Source: Alphaproteobacteria bacterium (lineage in GTDB: Bacteria > Pseudomonadota > Alphaproteobacteria > Puniceispirillales > Puniceispirillaceae). Taken from it: a stretch of 16,201 nt of DNA. The notes under the pieces were generated by a model that saw only the letters and a program-made list of their open reading frames with translations, ran no database searches and had not been told where the DNA came from. The number at the start of each line of letters is the position of its first letter. The stretch's first letter is position 1. The position numbers were made by a program, and so were the translations under genes. The stretch spans positions 1 to 16,201 of the forward strand of contig JAKMFG010000075.1 in NCBI GenBank assembly GCA_022425565.1, written 5' to 3'. Of this stretch, positions 1-7,338 are shown one piece after another.

Positions 1-761
1 CCAATGGCCCCGGCCACGGCGCGCGAGGCGTCGGGGCGTCCGATCGAGCTGGCCACATCGCCATAACTTGCCAACGCCGCCGGCGGAATTCGCAGAAGCG
101 CCTCCCATACCTTGATCTGAAACGGGCTGCCGCGAAGATGCAGGCGTACCGGCTCGACCCCCGACCAGTCGCCGGACATCGCGCCGGCCAGAGCAGCCGC
201 CGCATCGTCATGAAGCGCAGCATCGCCCGACATGATGTCGGCTGCCGGGAACATGCGGCGCACCCGTTCGATCCCAGCACTCTTATCCCCGGCGCCCTTA
301 TCCCCGGCGCCCTTATCTTCAACCTCGTCATCAAAGGCCATATGGCAGATGCCACGCGGGGTCGAGGCGATGAAGAGCCGGCCGAACAGGCTGTCAGCAT
401 GACCATAACGAATGGCGAGCCCGGCGCCGCCGCGCGCATACTCGCCCGGGGTCATGCCCTCGACCGAGACAAACAGGTCGTGGAGCCGCCCGGGGCCGGA
501 CAGGCCGGAATCGAGCGCCGCGCCCAGAAGGCTGGCCCCGCCGTCGCGAAGAGCCTTGCGGGCGTGGTCGAGGCTGAGATAGCGGGCGAATGTCTTGGGG
601 CTGACGCCGGCCCAGGCGGTGAACATGCGCTGGAAATGAAACGGGCTGACATGTGCCGCCGCCGCCACATCCTCAAGCGCCGGACACTCGCGAAAATGCG
701 CGGCGATATAGGCAATGCCGCGCTCGACACGGCGATAGTCAATCTGCTGCTGCTGGTGCAT
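1..761 (-). CDS. Ada-like AraC regulator / O6-alkylguanine-DNA alkyltransferase (3' end cut by window)
   Basis: This is a partial gene of 253 visible codons, open at the left edge. Residues about 15-110 form an AraC-type HTH of the Ada kind, with FHFQRMFTAWAGVSPKTF near 41-58 and the Ada-typical GLSGPGRLHDLFV near 86-98. From about 114 the alkyltransferase N-subdomain follows, and near 213-253 the conserved FQIKVWEAL...IP...SYGDVA...GRP.ASRAVAGAI block. The sequence stops just before the expected PCHR active-site cysteine motif, so catalytic competence cannot be seen. There is no N-terminal Ada zinc/methylphosphotriester domain, so this is the shorter Ada-like form: a regulator fused to a suicide O6-methylguanine repair domain. 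The start at 761 is chosen because GGAGG lies 5 nt upstream; an in-frame ATG at 794 has no such site. A linker at residues 149-163 carries a repeated DKGAG unit. Confidence 0.88.
   Translation of the reverse strand, partial: MHQQQQIDYRRVERGIAYIAAHFRECPALEDVAAAAHVSPFHFQRMFTAWAGVSPKTFARYLSLDHARKALRDGGASLLGAALDSGLSGPGRLHDLFVSVEGMTPGEYARGGAGLAIRYGHADSLFGRLFIASTPRGICHMAFDDEVEDKGAGDKGAGDKSAGIERVRRMFPAADIMSGDAALHDDAAAALAGAMSGDWSGVEPVRLHLRGSPFQIKVWEALLRIPPAALASYGDVASSIGRPDASRAVAGAI
282..317. repeat. 15-bp tandem repeat in the Ada-like gene (2.4 copies)
   Basis: The unit cttatccccggcgcc occurs at 282-296 and 297-311, followed by six more bases of a third copy. It is in frame and encodes DKGAG repeated on the minus strand, inside the linker between the HTH and alkyltransferase parts. 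The two complete copies are identical, which suggests a recent slippage event. Confidence 0.9.
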
Positions 762-844
762 GACGGCCTCCGATACTGGTTTATCGGCCTCCATCCTATG
801 CGCCGTCAATTCCCGCCGGCGACCCGTTTCTTGCGGAGTTTCCC

Positions 845-2476
845 CTACCCCTCATTCGCGCGCTGGCGCAGCACGAATTTCTGGATCTTGCCGGTCGAGG
901 TCTTGGGCAGCTCGCCAAAGACCACATGTTTCGGCCGCTTGAACCCGGCCATCTGGCCGCGGCACCAGTCGAGGAACTCTTCCATGCCGACATCCTCGCC
1001 GGGCTTCAGCTCGACGAAGGCGCAAGGCACCTCGCCCCATGTCTCGTCAGACTTGGCGACAACCGCCGCCGCCGCCACCGCCGGGTGACGGTAGAGATAG
1101 CCCTCAACCTCGACCGAGGAGATGTTCTCACCGCCCGAAATGATGACATCCTTCAGCCTGTCCTTGATCTGGATATAGCCGTTCTCGTGCCAGACGGCGG
1201 CATCGCCGGAGAAGAACCAGCCGTCATGCAGCGCCGCGCCGGTCGCAGCCTCGTCCTTGTAATAGCCCTTCATCACCGCGTTGCCGCGCAGCACGATTTC
1301 GCCCTGGGTTTCGCCATCACGCGGGACAAGCTCGCCGGTCTCGGTGTTCATCACCGCCGCGCCTTCATGCATCGGGAAGGCCACGCCCTGGCGACTCTGC
1401 AGGTCGGCAAGCGCATCGAAATCGAGATCGTCCCATTCCTCGCGCCAGACACATTGGGTGACATGACCATAGGTTTCGGTCAGGCCATAGACATGCGTCA
1501 CCTCAAAATTCATCTCCGCCATCTTCTGCAGGATGGCGGCCGGCGGCGGGGCACCGGCGGTGAAGGCCTTGACCTTGTAGTCGAGCTTCGGATGCATGTC
1601 CTCGGGCGCGTTCACCAGCAGGCTGAGAACGATGGGGGCGCCGCCGAAATGCGTCACCCTATGCGTGTCGATAGCGCCAAGAATGTTCTCTGCGCTGATC
1701 TCGCGGATCAGCACCAGCGTGCCGGCCATCATCGTCATCGTCCAGGCATGGCACCAGCCGTTGCAGTGGAACATCGGCACGATATAGAGATATGTCGGAT
1801 GCTGCGGCAGCGGCCAGCCGGTGGCCGTGCCCATGCTCATCAGATAGGCACCGCGATGATGGTACACCACGCCCTTGGGCCGGCCCGATGTGCCGGAGGT
1901 GTAGCCAAGCGCCAGCGCCTGCCACTCGTCAGCCGGCATCTGCCAGTCATAGTCCGGGTCACCAGCCGCGATGAAGCTCTCGTAATCCTCGCTACCGATC
2001 GGCGCCAGATCGCCCATCTTCGCGTCGCGAATATCGACCACATGGATGTTCTTGCGAACGTCCGCAGGCAGCGATTCCAGCGCCGGCACCACGGCCGGGG
2101 CGAAGGCGGTATCGACAATCAGCGCGCGGCAGTCACTGTTCTCGAGAATATAGGAGATCGTCTCTGCCTCGAGCCTTGTATTGATGGTGTTCAGCACACA
2201 TCCCGCCATCGGCACGCCAAAATGCGCCTCGAACATCTCGGGCGTGTTGGCGGCAATCACCGATACCGTGTCACCAATGCCAAGCCCGGCCCCGTTCAGC
2301 GCCGACGCCAGCCGCCGCATGCGCGCATAGCTCTCGGCCCATGTGTAGCGGCGCTCGCCATAAATCACGGCGGTACGGTCCGGAAACAGATCGGCGGTGC
2401 GGGTGATGAAACTGAGCGGCGACAGCGGCACGAAATTGGCTTCGTTCCGCGGCATGGCCTCGTAATGCTGCCTCAT
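845..2476 (-). CDS. Acyl-CoA synthetase (AMP-forming), medium/long-chain type
   Basis: This 543-residue member of the ANL adenylate-forming superfamily activates a carboxylic acid with ATP and CoA to an acyl-CoA. Visible core motifs are the P-loop YTSGTSGRPKG at 192-202, GLTETYG at 331-337, SGD at 423-425 in the TGD position, DRLKD at 439-443 with the hinge aspartate, and the C-terminal PKTSTGK with catalytic lysine 530. Full length for the family. It resembles the bacterial acyl-CoA synthetases whose N-terminus reads N..NFVPLSPLSF, rather than the DmdB methylmercaptopropionate ligase family. The acid is not predictable from motifs. ATG 2476 has AGAGGGG about 7 nt upstream. It lies 142 nt (2477-2618) downstream of psuG on the same strand, so it may be read from the same transcript or from its own promoter. 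Confidence 0.92.
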   Translation of the reverse strand: MRQHYEAMPRNEANFVPLSPLSFITRTADLFPDRTAVIYGERRYTWAESYARMRRLASALNGAGLGIGDTVSVIAANTPEMFEAHFGVPMAGCVLNTINTRLEAETISYILENSDCRALIVDTAFAPAVVPALESLPADVRKNIHVVDIRDAKMGDLAPIGSEDYESFIAAGDPDYDWQMPADEWQALALGYTSGTSGRPKGVVYHHRGAYLMSMGTATGWPLPQHPTYLYIVPMFHCNGWCHAWTMTMMAGTLVLIREISAENILGAIDTHRVTHFGGAPIVLSLLVNAPEDMHPKLDYKVKAFTAGAPPPAAILQKMAEMNFEVTHVYGLTETYGHVTQCVWREEWDDLDFDALADLQSRQGVAFPMHEGAAVMNTETGELVPRDGETQGEIVLRGNAVMKGYYKDEAATGAALHDGWFFSGDAAVWHENGYIQIKDRLKDVIISGGENISSVEVEGYLYRHPAVAAAAVVAKSDETWGEVPCAFVELKPGEDVGMEEFLDWCRGQMAGFKRPKHVVFGELPKTSTGKIQKFVLRQRANEG

Positions 2477-2548
2477 GGATATACCCCTCTGCCCGGCTGT
2501 TGGTCAGGAAAGGCGGCGCCGGGCCGGCCGCGTCTCGAAGATCCGGTT

Positions 2549-2579
2549 GGTATGATGACGGCTGGACGATGGCTGTCAA
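2549..2579 (-). promoter_or_regulatory. Candidate sigma70-type promoter for the acyl-CoA synthetase
   Basis: On the minus strand a perfect TTGACA (2574-2579) is followed after 19 nt by CATACC (2549-2554), which matches the -10 consensus at only three positions. The spacer is longer than ideal. It sits in the gap between psuG and the acyl-CoA synthetase, where an independent promoter would be expected if the latter is its own unit. Weak support. Confidence 0.25.
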
Positions 2580-2618
2580 GAAGCGCCTGCCGTGCCAGGT
2601 CACTCTCGATGGTCACTT

Positions 2619-3530
2619 TTAAAGGCAGGCGGCAATCATCCCGGCGAGCGCCGCGTTGTCGATGATCAGCTGCTTGTTGGCAGCAAGGCTTCGGCCACCG
2701 GACCGGCGCGCGATCTCGGCAAGAAGCCAGGGTGTGGCGGCTGCGCTGGCCGGCGCTTCGTCGATGCAGGAAGCGATCCATTCCTCAATCTCGTCGATCT
2801 CAATGGCGAGATCGGGAGTGACCGGGTTGCAGACAAGGACGGACCCGCCGATGCCGAGTTCGGCCCGGGCGCGCGCCACGGCGGCGATATCCTGCGGGCT
2901 GTCGGCGCGGATATCAACGGCGAGGCCACTATGCCGTGCCCAGAAAGCGGGCATGTCGTCGGTCCGGTATCCGACAAGTGTCACACCCATTGTCTCGAGC
3001 GCCTCGCGTGTACGCGGCAGGTCGAGAATGACCTTCGGGCCGGAGCAGACAACAATCATCGGTGTATGGGCCAGCTCGAACAGATCGGCAGAGACATCCA
3101 TGCTGGCCTCGAAACCGCGATGCACACCGCCGATGCCACCAGTCGCGAACACGTCGATCCCGGCCAGACGCGCCAGAATCATCGTTGTCGATACGGTGGT
3201 TGCGCCAAGCGCCGGCGCGCCAGCCGCCCCGGACAACGCAACCGGCAGGTCGCGGCGCGACAGCTTTTTCACGCCTTCCTGTGTTGCCAGCCTTTCCATT
3301 GCGGCATCATCAAGACCGGCATGCGGCCTGCCATCAATTACCGCAATGGTGGCCGGCTCGGCCCCGGCGGCGCGCACGGCTGCCTCGGCTCCGCGCGCAA
3401 CCTCGATATTCTCAGGGTGGGGCAGGCCATGGCTGATCAGGGTGGATTCCAGCGCCACAATCGGGGTTCCAGCAGCACGTGCCGCGGCAACCGGGGCAGG
3501 ACACACAAAGTCGATCTGGCTGTCTTTCAT
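2619..3530 (-). CDS. psuG: Pseudouridine-5'-phosphate glycosidase
   Basis: PsuG cleaves pseudouridine 5'-phosphate to uracil and ribose 5-phosphate, breaking the C-C glycosidic bond in the cytoplasm. The protein (303 residues from ATG 3530) matches the family along its whole length: VALESTLISHG with the catalytic-type glutamate 28, VKKLSRRDLP with lysine 89, GATTVSTTMILA, the signature VFATGGIGGVHRG near 128-138, DVSADLFEL, VVCSGPKVILDL with lysine 166, and ATPWLLAEIA near the end with the NKQLI..NA segment. The upstream gene psuK ends in TGATG, overlapping this ATG by one base, with GGAG 8 nt before it. A GTG one codon earlier (3533) is an equally possible start. The overlap implies translational coupling to psuK, which supplies the substrate. 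Confidence 0.95.
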   Translation of the reverse strand: MKDSQIDFVCPAPVAAARAAGTPIVALESTLISHGLPHPENIEVARGAEAAVRAAGAEPATIAVIDGRPHAGLDDAAMERLATQEGVKKLSRRDLPVALSGAAGAPALGATTVSTTMILARLAGIDVFATGGIGGVHRGFEASMDVSADLFELAHTPMIVVCSGPKVILDLPRTREALETMGVTLVGYRTDDMPAFWARHSGLAVDIRADSPQDIAAVARARAELGIGGSVLVCNPVTPDLAIEIDEIEEWIASCIDEAPASAAATPWLLAEIARRSGGRSLAANKQLIIDNAALAGMIAACL

Positions 3531-4393
3531 CACTTCTGCTCCGCCTGCCGGCCTGCCGCGAAATCCGCACCGGCGGCAAGGGCCGCTTCGAGATGTGCGG
3601 CAAGCCCGGCGGCTGGGGTTGCTGTCAGTCCCCAGAATAGCGCCGCCGCCATGGCGTCGCCAGCGCCGTTTGCCTGAACAAGCGGCACTGGCGGGGGGGA
3701 CTTCGTCACGCAGTCATCATCCTTTGCAAGCGCCGCCTGACATCCGCCATCACTGACCAGAACCACACCCCCGGGGCGCAGCCGTGCTGCCAGCGCCCGG
3801 GCCATGTCTGCAACCGGCGCGTCGCCGGCAAGAATCGTGGCCTCGCTGCGGTTCAGGACAAGCGCATCGAGCCGTGCAAGGCAGCCTGCCAGCCGCCCGA
3901 CCTTTGCCACCGAGGTCGCTGCAGCGAACACAGGACGTGTCTCCGGCTGTGCCTGACAGATTGCCTGCAGCACCGATTCGGGGAAATTCGCGTCAATGAC
4001 CAGCGGCCCGTCACCAATGATGTTTGCGAGCGCCATCTCTGGCGTCACCTCATCATAGAGACCCATCGAGGCCGCCCCGACAACAAGCTCGCCATCGGCG
4101 GCAACAATTGCCGTATAGCCGGGCACCTCGCCCTCAAGCGGAATCAGGCACGGCTCCACCCCGGCGGCACGAAGCCGTTTATCAAGCGCCGATATTTCAT
4201 CTGCTGGCTGAACACCAGTGAAATGCGCATGGCTGCCATGCACCGCCAGATGGCGCGCGATGTTGGCTGCCACACCTCCGATCCCGATCCGCTGCAAGGC
4301 AGGGTTGGTACGACCCAAAACAGCTTCACCGACAAAATGGAGGTGCCTGTCGAGATGACACCCACCGCAAATATGGAAGACAGGCTTTGTCAT
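3530..4393 (-). CDS. psuK: PfkB-family pseudouridine kinase
   Basis: This 287-residue carbohydrate kinase of the PfkB/ribokinase family is best read as the pseudouridine kinase that makes pseudouridine 5'-phosphate for PsuG. It shows the N-terminal substrate-binding motif GIGGVAANIARHLAVHG at 37-53, the LNRSEA segment at 180-185, and the C-terminal PfkB signature with the anion hole and catalytic aspartate, ANGAGDAMAAAL, at 241-252 (D246). Kinase-family membership is clear from sequence. The pseudouridine specificity rests mainly on the one-base overlap with psuG, the arrangement known for psuK-psuG pairs. ATG 4393 starts 10 nt after the MFS stop codon; no strong ribosome binding site is visible, so coupling to the upstream gene is likely. 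Confidence 0.88.
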   Translation of the reverse strand: MTKPVFHICGGCHLDRHLHFVGEAVLGRTNPALQRIGIGGVAANIARHLAVHGSHAHFTGVQPADEISALDKRLRAAGVEPCLIPLEGEVPGYTAIVAADGELVVGAASMGLYDEVTPEMALANIIGDGPLVIDANFPESVLQAICQAQPETRPVFAAATSVAKVGRLAGCLARLDALVLNRSEATILAGDAPVADMARALAARLRPGGVVLVSDGGCQAALAKDDDCVTKSPPPVPLVQANGAGDAMAAALFWGLTATPAAGLAAHLEAALAAGADFAAGRQAEQK

Positions 4394-4403
4394 GATTATT
4401 GAA

Positions 4404-5624
4404 TTACACCGCGAATCCGTGACGCCGCCAGGCCCTCCACTGGATCAGCGCGACGAGCGCAGAACCAAGGCCCATGATCAGCAGCGCGCCGCTCCAGGCA
4501 TCCAGCCTGTCGCCGCCTCCACCAAGGTCGAGCATCATTCCCACCGCCGGTGCACCGAGGGATCCACCGGCAAAGCCAACCATTGAATGGACCGCAAGAA
4601 GGGCACCGCGGTCGCCCTCACCGGCCACCGACACCACCCCTGCTGTCAAAGCCCCGGAATCAAGCATGATGCAGACATTATATATGAACAGGCAGCCAAG
4701 CGCGATCCACATGGGCGCACTCAGGGCAAGCGAAGAGACAGCTGCCACTATCACCGAAGCCATGCCAACAAAGGAGATGATCCGGTGCCTGCCATTACCA
4801 AGACACAGGCGGGCGCCGATGATCGAGGCTGCCATTCCAGCCAGGGTCAGCGCGGTGACCAGCCCGGTGACGATTCCGAGTGAAAGGCCGTGACGGGCAC
4901 CTATCAGCGCAAACAGCGCAAAGCTCCAGCCCCGGAAAGCGAACAGCTCGTAGGTATGCGCCCCATAGGCGAGGATGTAGCTGAATGCCACCCTGTTGCG
5001 GATGGCAGGGCGCAGATCGAGCGGGTGACGGGCCTCGGACGCCGGACGGTGTTGCGGGACTTTCGACTGGACAAGAAGCAGAACCGCTATTGCAGCCGCA
5101 AAGGCACTACCAGCCCCGACCCATGCGGCAATATCGTGATCGACATAAGCCAGCAGCGTGCCGTTCAGCAGAAAAGACACGCCGGTGCCAAGGCTGAAAC
5201 AGGAGGTGTAAAATGGAACGGCCCGGATACGCCTTGCATCCGACAGGCGGGCGTTCAGAATCTGCAGCCCCGGCATATAGGTGCCGGCAAGCCCGGCCCC
5301 AACGATGCTCCATGTCAGCACAGCGCTCCAGAACCCGTCAGCAAACAGCGCAAACCCAGCCGAACCGATGGCGGTTGCGAATGATCCGCCGATAAAGATG
5401 CGTTTGGCGTCGATGCTGTCCGTCAGCCCTACAAGGATGGGCGTGGCAGCTACATAACCAACAAAATAGGCGCCGCTGATCCACCCGATCTCAATATTGC
5501 TGAGACCCCATTCACCCCCAAGGGTGACAAGAAAGACCGGCCAGATCGCAAAGCTGACCATCGATGTGATGGCCGCAAGGCAGGTGATGACAATCAGGAC
5601 CAGCGGTCGGGTGCTGCCGGACAC
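4404..5624 (-). CDS. MFS transporter, probably of the psu operon
   Basis: A 406-residue protein with the pattern of about 12 hydrophobic membrane segments of the major facilitator superfamily. A degenerate motif A (GLTDSIDAKR, residues 66-75) lies in the loop after the second segment, and a polar central loop near 189-207 separates the two halves. The substrate cannot be read from sequence. Its position between livF (14 nt after the livF stop) and psuK (10 nt before its start) makes a nucleoside such as pseudouridine, or the released uracil, a reasonable guess. The start is GTG at 5624, needed to include the first membrane segment; only a weak GGG-like ribosome binding site precedes it, suggesting translation is coupled to livF. 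Confidence 0.85.
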   Translation of the reverse strand: MSGSTRPLVLIVITCLAAITSMVSFAIWPVFLVTLGGEWGLSNIEIGWISGAYFVGYVAATPILVGLTDSIDAKRIFIGGSFATAIGSAGFALFADGFWSAVLTWSIVGAGLAGTYMPGLQILNARLSDARRIRAVPFYTSCFSLGTGVSFLLNGTLLAYVDHDIAAWVGAGSAFAAAIAVLLLVQSKVPQHRPASEARHPLDLRPAIRNRVAFSYILAYGAHTYELFAFRGWSFALFALIGARHGLSLGIVTGLVTALTLAGMAASIIGARLCLGNGRHRIISFVGMASVIVAAVSSLALSAPMWIALGCLFIYNVCIMLDSGALTAGVVSVAGEGDRGALLAVHSMVGFAGGSLGAPAVGMMLDLGGGGDRLDAWSGALLIMGLGSALVALIQWRAWRRHGFAV

Positions 5625-5638
5625 GTCCCGGTCAGCCG

Positions 5639-6592
5639 TCAGCCGCCAAGGAACAGACGCCCGACATCGGGATTCTCGAGCAGCCGGTCACCTTCGCCGG
5701 CGATCGCCGTCTCTCCCGAGACCAGAACATATCCGATGTCAGCAAAGGCGAGGCCTTTCTTGGCATTCTGCTCGACCATGATGATGGTCTTGCCGTCCTT
5801 GCGCTGAAGGTCGTCGAGAATCTCGAACACCATGTCGATGAACCGCGGCTCAAGGCCGATCGACGGCTCGTCCACAAGCAGGACCTTTGGCTGCATCACA
5901 AGTGCCCGCGAGATTTCGAGAAGGCGACGCTCACCCCCTGAGAGAACGCCCGCAGGCTTGTCACGCCGATCCGCAAGGCGGCTGTATTTGTCGAACACTT
6001 CCTCAGCCGCGATCTTCGCCTCGGCAGGCCTGTTCTTCAGAAAACCACCCATCAGCAGATTTTCCTCAACCGTCATCTGCGGGAAAACCGACTTGTCCTG
6101 AAGGATGTATGCAATGCCGGCCTTGGCCAGCTTTTGCGATGGCGTCAGCTTGGTGACGTCCTGCCCCTCGATGACGATGCTGCCGGAAAAGATGTTGGTG
6201 AAACCGAAGATCGAGTGCAGCACGGTCGATTTGCCGGCACCGTTCGGGCCGATCAGGCAGAGCGACTGGCCTTTGCCGATCCGCAGGCTGAAATCATGCA
6301 GGATTTCCATCTTGCCGTAGCCGGCCCGCAGGTTGTTGATCGACAGAAACGCACCGCTATCGGCCAGTGCATCCAGCTCTGACATCTCGGGAGCATTGGC
6401 GGCGATCGAGGCGGCTTCCTTGGCCACCTGATCGACAGACATCACCACATCGACGGAGCCGCTACCATAGCCGCTGACGCCTTTCTTGGCGGCAGCCTTT
6501 TTGGCAGGCGCCTTCTTCACGGCAGTTTTCTTAGCTGCGGTTTTCTTCGCAGGTGACTTCTTTGCCGCCGCTTTCTTTTTCGCCTCGGCCAT
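5639..6592 (-). CDS. livF: LivF-type ABC ATPase with histone-like lysine-rich N-terminal tail
   Basis: This is one of the two ATPases of the HAAT importer. From ATG 6592 it has 317 residues, about 80 more than usual LivF proteins. The ABC core begins near residue 82: Walker A GPNGAGKST 115-123, Q-loop glutamine 165, signature LSGGE 217-221, Walker B VLLVDEP 237-243, and VEQN in place of the switch histidine, which is normal for LivF. The first 37 residues hold 15 lysines, with KK doublets at 6-7, 11-12, 16-17, 21-22, 26-27, 31-32 and 36-37 separated by Ala/Pro/Ser/Thr/Val triplets, as in H1/AlgP-like tails. A Gly/Ser- and then Ala/acidic-rich linker (38-80) follows. livG ends in TGATG, overlapping this ATG, with GGAGG 6 nt upstream, so the tail is expected to be translated. 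A TTG at 6595 is a weaker start. Confidence 0.93.
   Translation of the reverse strand: MAEAKKKAAAKKSPAKKTAAKKTAVKKAPAKKAAAKKGVSGYGSGSVDVVMSVDQVAKEAASIAANAPEMSELDALADSGAFLSINNLRAGYGKMEILHDFSLRIGKGQSLCLIGPNGAGKSTVLHSIFGFTNIFSGSIVIEGQDVTKLTPSQKLAKAGIAYILQDKSVFPQMTVEENLLMGGFLKNRPAEAKIAAEEVFDKYSRLADRRDKPAGVLSGGERRLLEISRALVMQPKVLLVDEPSIGLEPRFIDMVFEILDDLQRKDGKTIIMVEQNAKKGLAFADIGYVLVSGETAIAGEGDRLLENPDVGRLFLGG
6482..6580 (-). repeat. Region encoding seven xxxKK pentapeptide repeats of the LivF tail
   Basis: The codons for residues 5-37 of LivF encode a five-residue (15-bp) repeat of three small residues plus two lysines. Lysine codons (AAA/AAG) and the small-residue codons vary between copies, so the repeat is kept at protein level and is not a fresh DNA slippage product. 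Confidence 0.9.
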
Positions 6593-7338
6593 CAATGTCC
6601 TCCAAGATAGGCGTCGATGACGCGCTGGTCGTTCTGCAGTTCTTCGGGCGCGCCGCTGGCCAGCATGTGGCCATTGGCAAGGCAGTAGATATCCGAAGCC
6701 AGGTTCATGATCACACGCATATTGTGCTCAATCACGCACAGGGTGATCCCCAGCTCCTCATTCGCCCGCTGCAACCTGTCGATCAGGCCGTTGATCAGTG
6801 TCGGGTTGATACCAGCTGTCGGCTCGTCGAGAAGAAGCGCCTTTGGCTCATTCATAAGTGCCATGGCAAATTCCAGCAGCTTTTGCTGCCCGAAAGACAG
6901 ATCGCCCGAGATCAGATTGCGCTTGGAATAGAGCCCGACAAACTCAAGCAGATGCTCAGCCCGGTCGCGAATCTCACCCTTGCGGCTGGCAAACATCGAG
7001 GATTTCGATTCCGCCCTGTGCGAGACCGAAATCTGCATGTTTTCGACGCAGTTCATCTTGCCGTAGATGCGGGTCTGCTGAAAGGTCCGCAACATGCCGA
7101 GACGGGCGATATCACCAACCAGCAGATGCGAGATTTCCTTGCCATCGAACTTGATCGAGCCCTTGTCAATCGGGTGATAGCCAACGATCGAATTGAACAA
7201 TGTGGTCTTGCCACAACCGTTCGGGCCGATGATGCCGGTGATCGAGCCCCGCTTGACCTTAAGCGAGATATCGACATTGGCCTTCACCCCGCCATAGGAC
7301 TTGGAGACATCGTCGACCTGGATAATTGCGTCACTCAT
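6592..7338 (-). CDS. livG: LivG-type ABC ATPase
   Basis: A 248-residue ATPase subunit of the HAAT (branched-chain amino acid/amide type) importer, partner of LivF at the cytoplasmic face of LivH-LivM. Motifs are Walker A GPNGCGKTT 38-46, Q-loop FQQTR near 86-90 (the RTFQQTR region typical of LivG), signature LSFGQQ 147-152, Walker B ALLLDEP 167-173 and switch histidine 205 in IEHN. The ATG overlaps the livM stop by ATGA, with AAGGAGG 7 nt upstream. The usual LivG length and an intact motif set indicate a functional subunit. Confidence 0.94.
   Translation of the reverse strand: MSDAIIQVDDVSKSYGGVKANVDISLKVKRGSITGIIGPNGCGKTTLFNSIVGYHPIDKGSIKFDGKEISHLLVGDIARLGMLRTFQQTRIYGKMNCVENMQISVSHRAESKSSMFASRKGEIRDRAEHLLEFVGLYSKRNLISGDLSFGQQKLLEFAMALMNEPKALLLDEPTAGINPTLINGLIDRLQRANEELGITLCVIEHNMRVIMNLASDIYCLANGHMLASGAPEELQNDQRVIDAYLGGH

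Noticed and set aside
138..1088. A 316-codon plus-strand frame across the Ada-like gene
   Set aside because: The minus-strand frame reads as a continuous AraC-Ada protein from a good ribosome binding site, so this is a shadow.
845..2476. Calling the acyl-CoA synthetase DmdB because of the organosulfur context
   Set aside because: Its N-terminal and core sequence resembles general bacterial acyl-CoA synthetases, and no other DMSP demethylation gene is in the window.
926..2665. A 579-codon plus-strand frame opposite the acyl-CoA synthetase
   Set aside because: It lies antisense to a gene with a complete set of ANL motifs; its product is Arg/His-rich without domains, typical of GC-rich shadow frames.
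2592..3756. Two long overlapping plus-strand frames opposite psuG and psuK
   Set aside because: They are antisense to well-supported genes, compositionally biased and without recognisable motifs.
6353..6592. The idea that LivF starts internally near MSELDALADS and the basic tail is untranslated
   Set aside because: The internal ATG has no good ribosome binding site, while ATG 6592 has GGAGG at 6 nt and the TGATG overlap; the repeat also shows protein-level conservation of lysine pairs.
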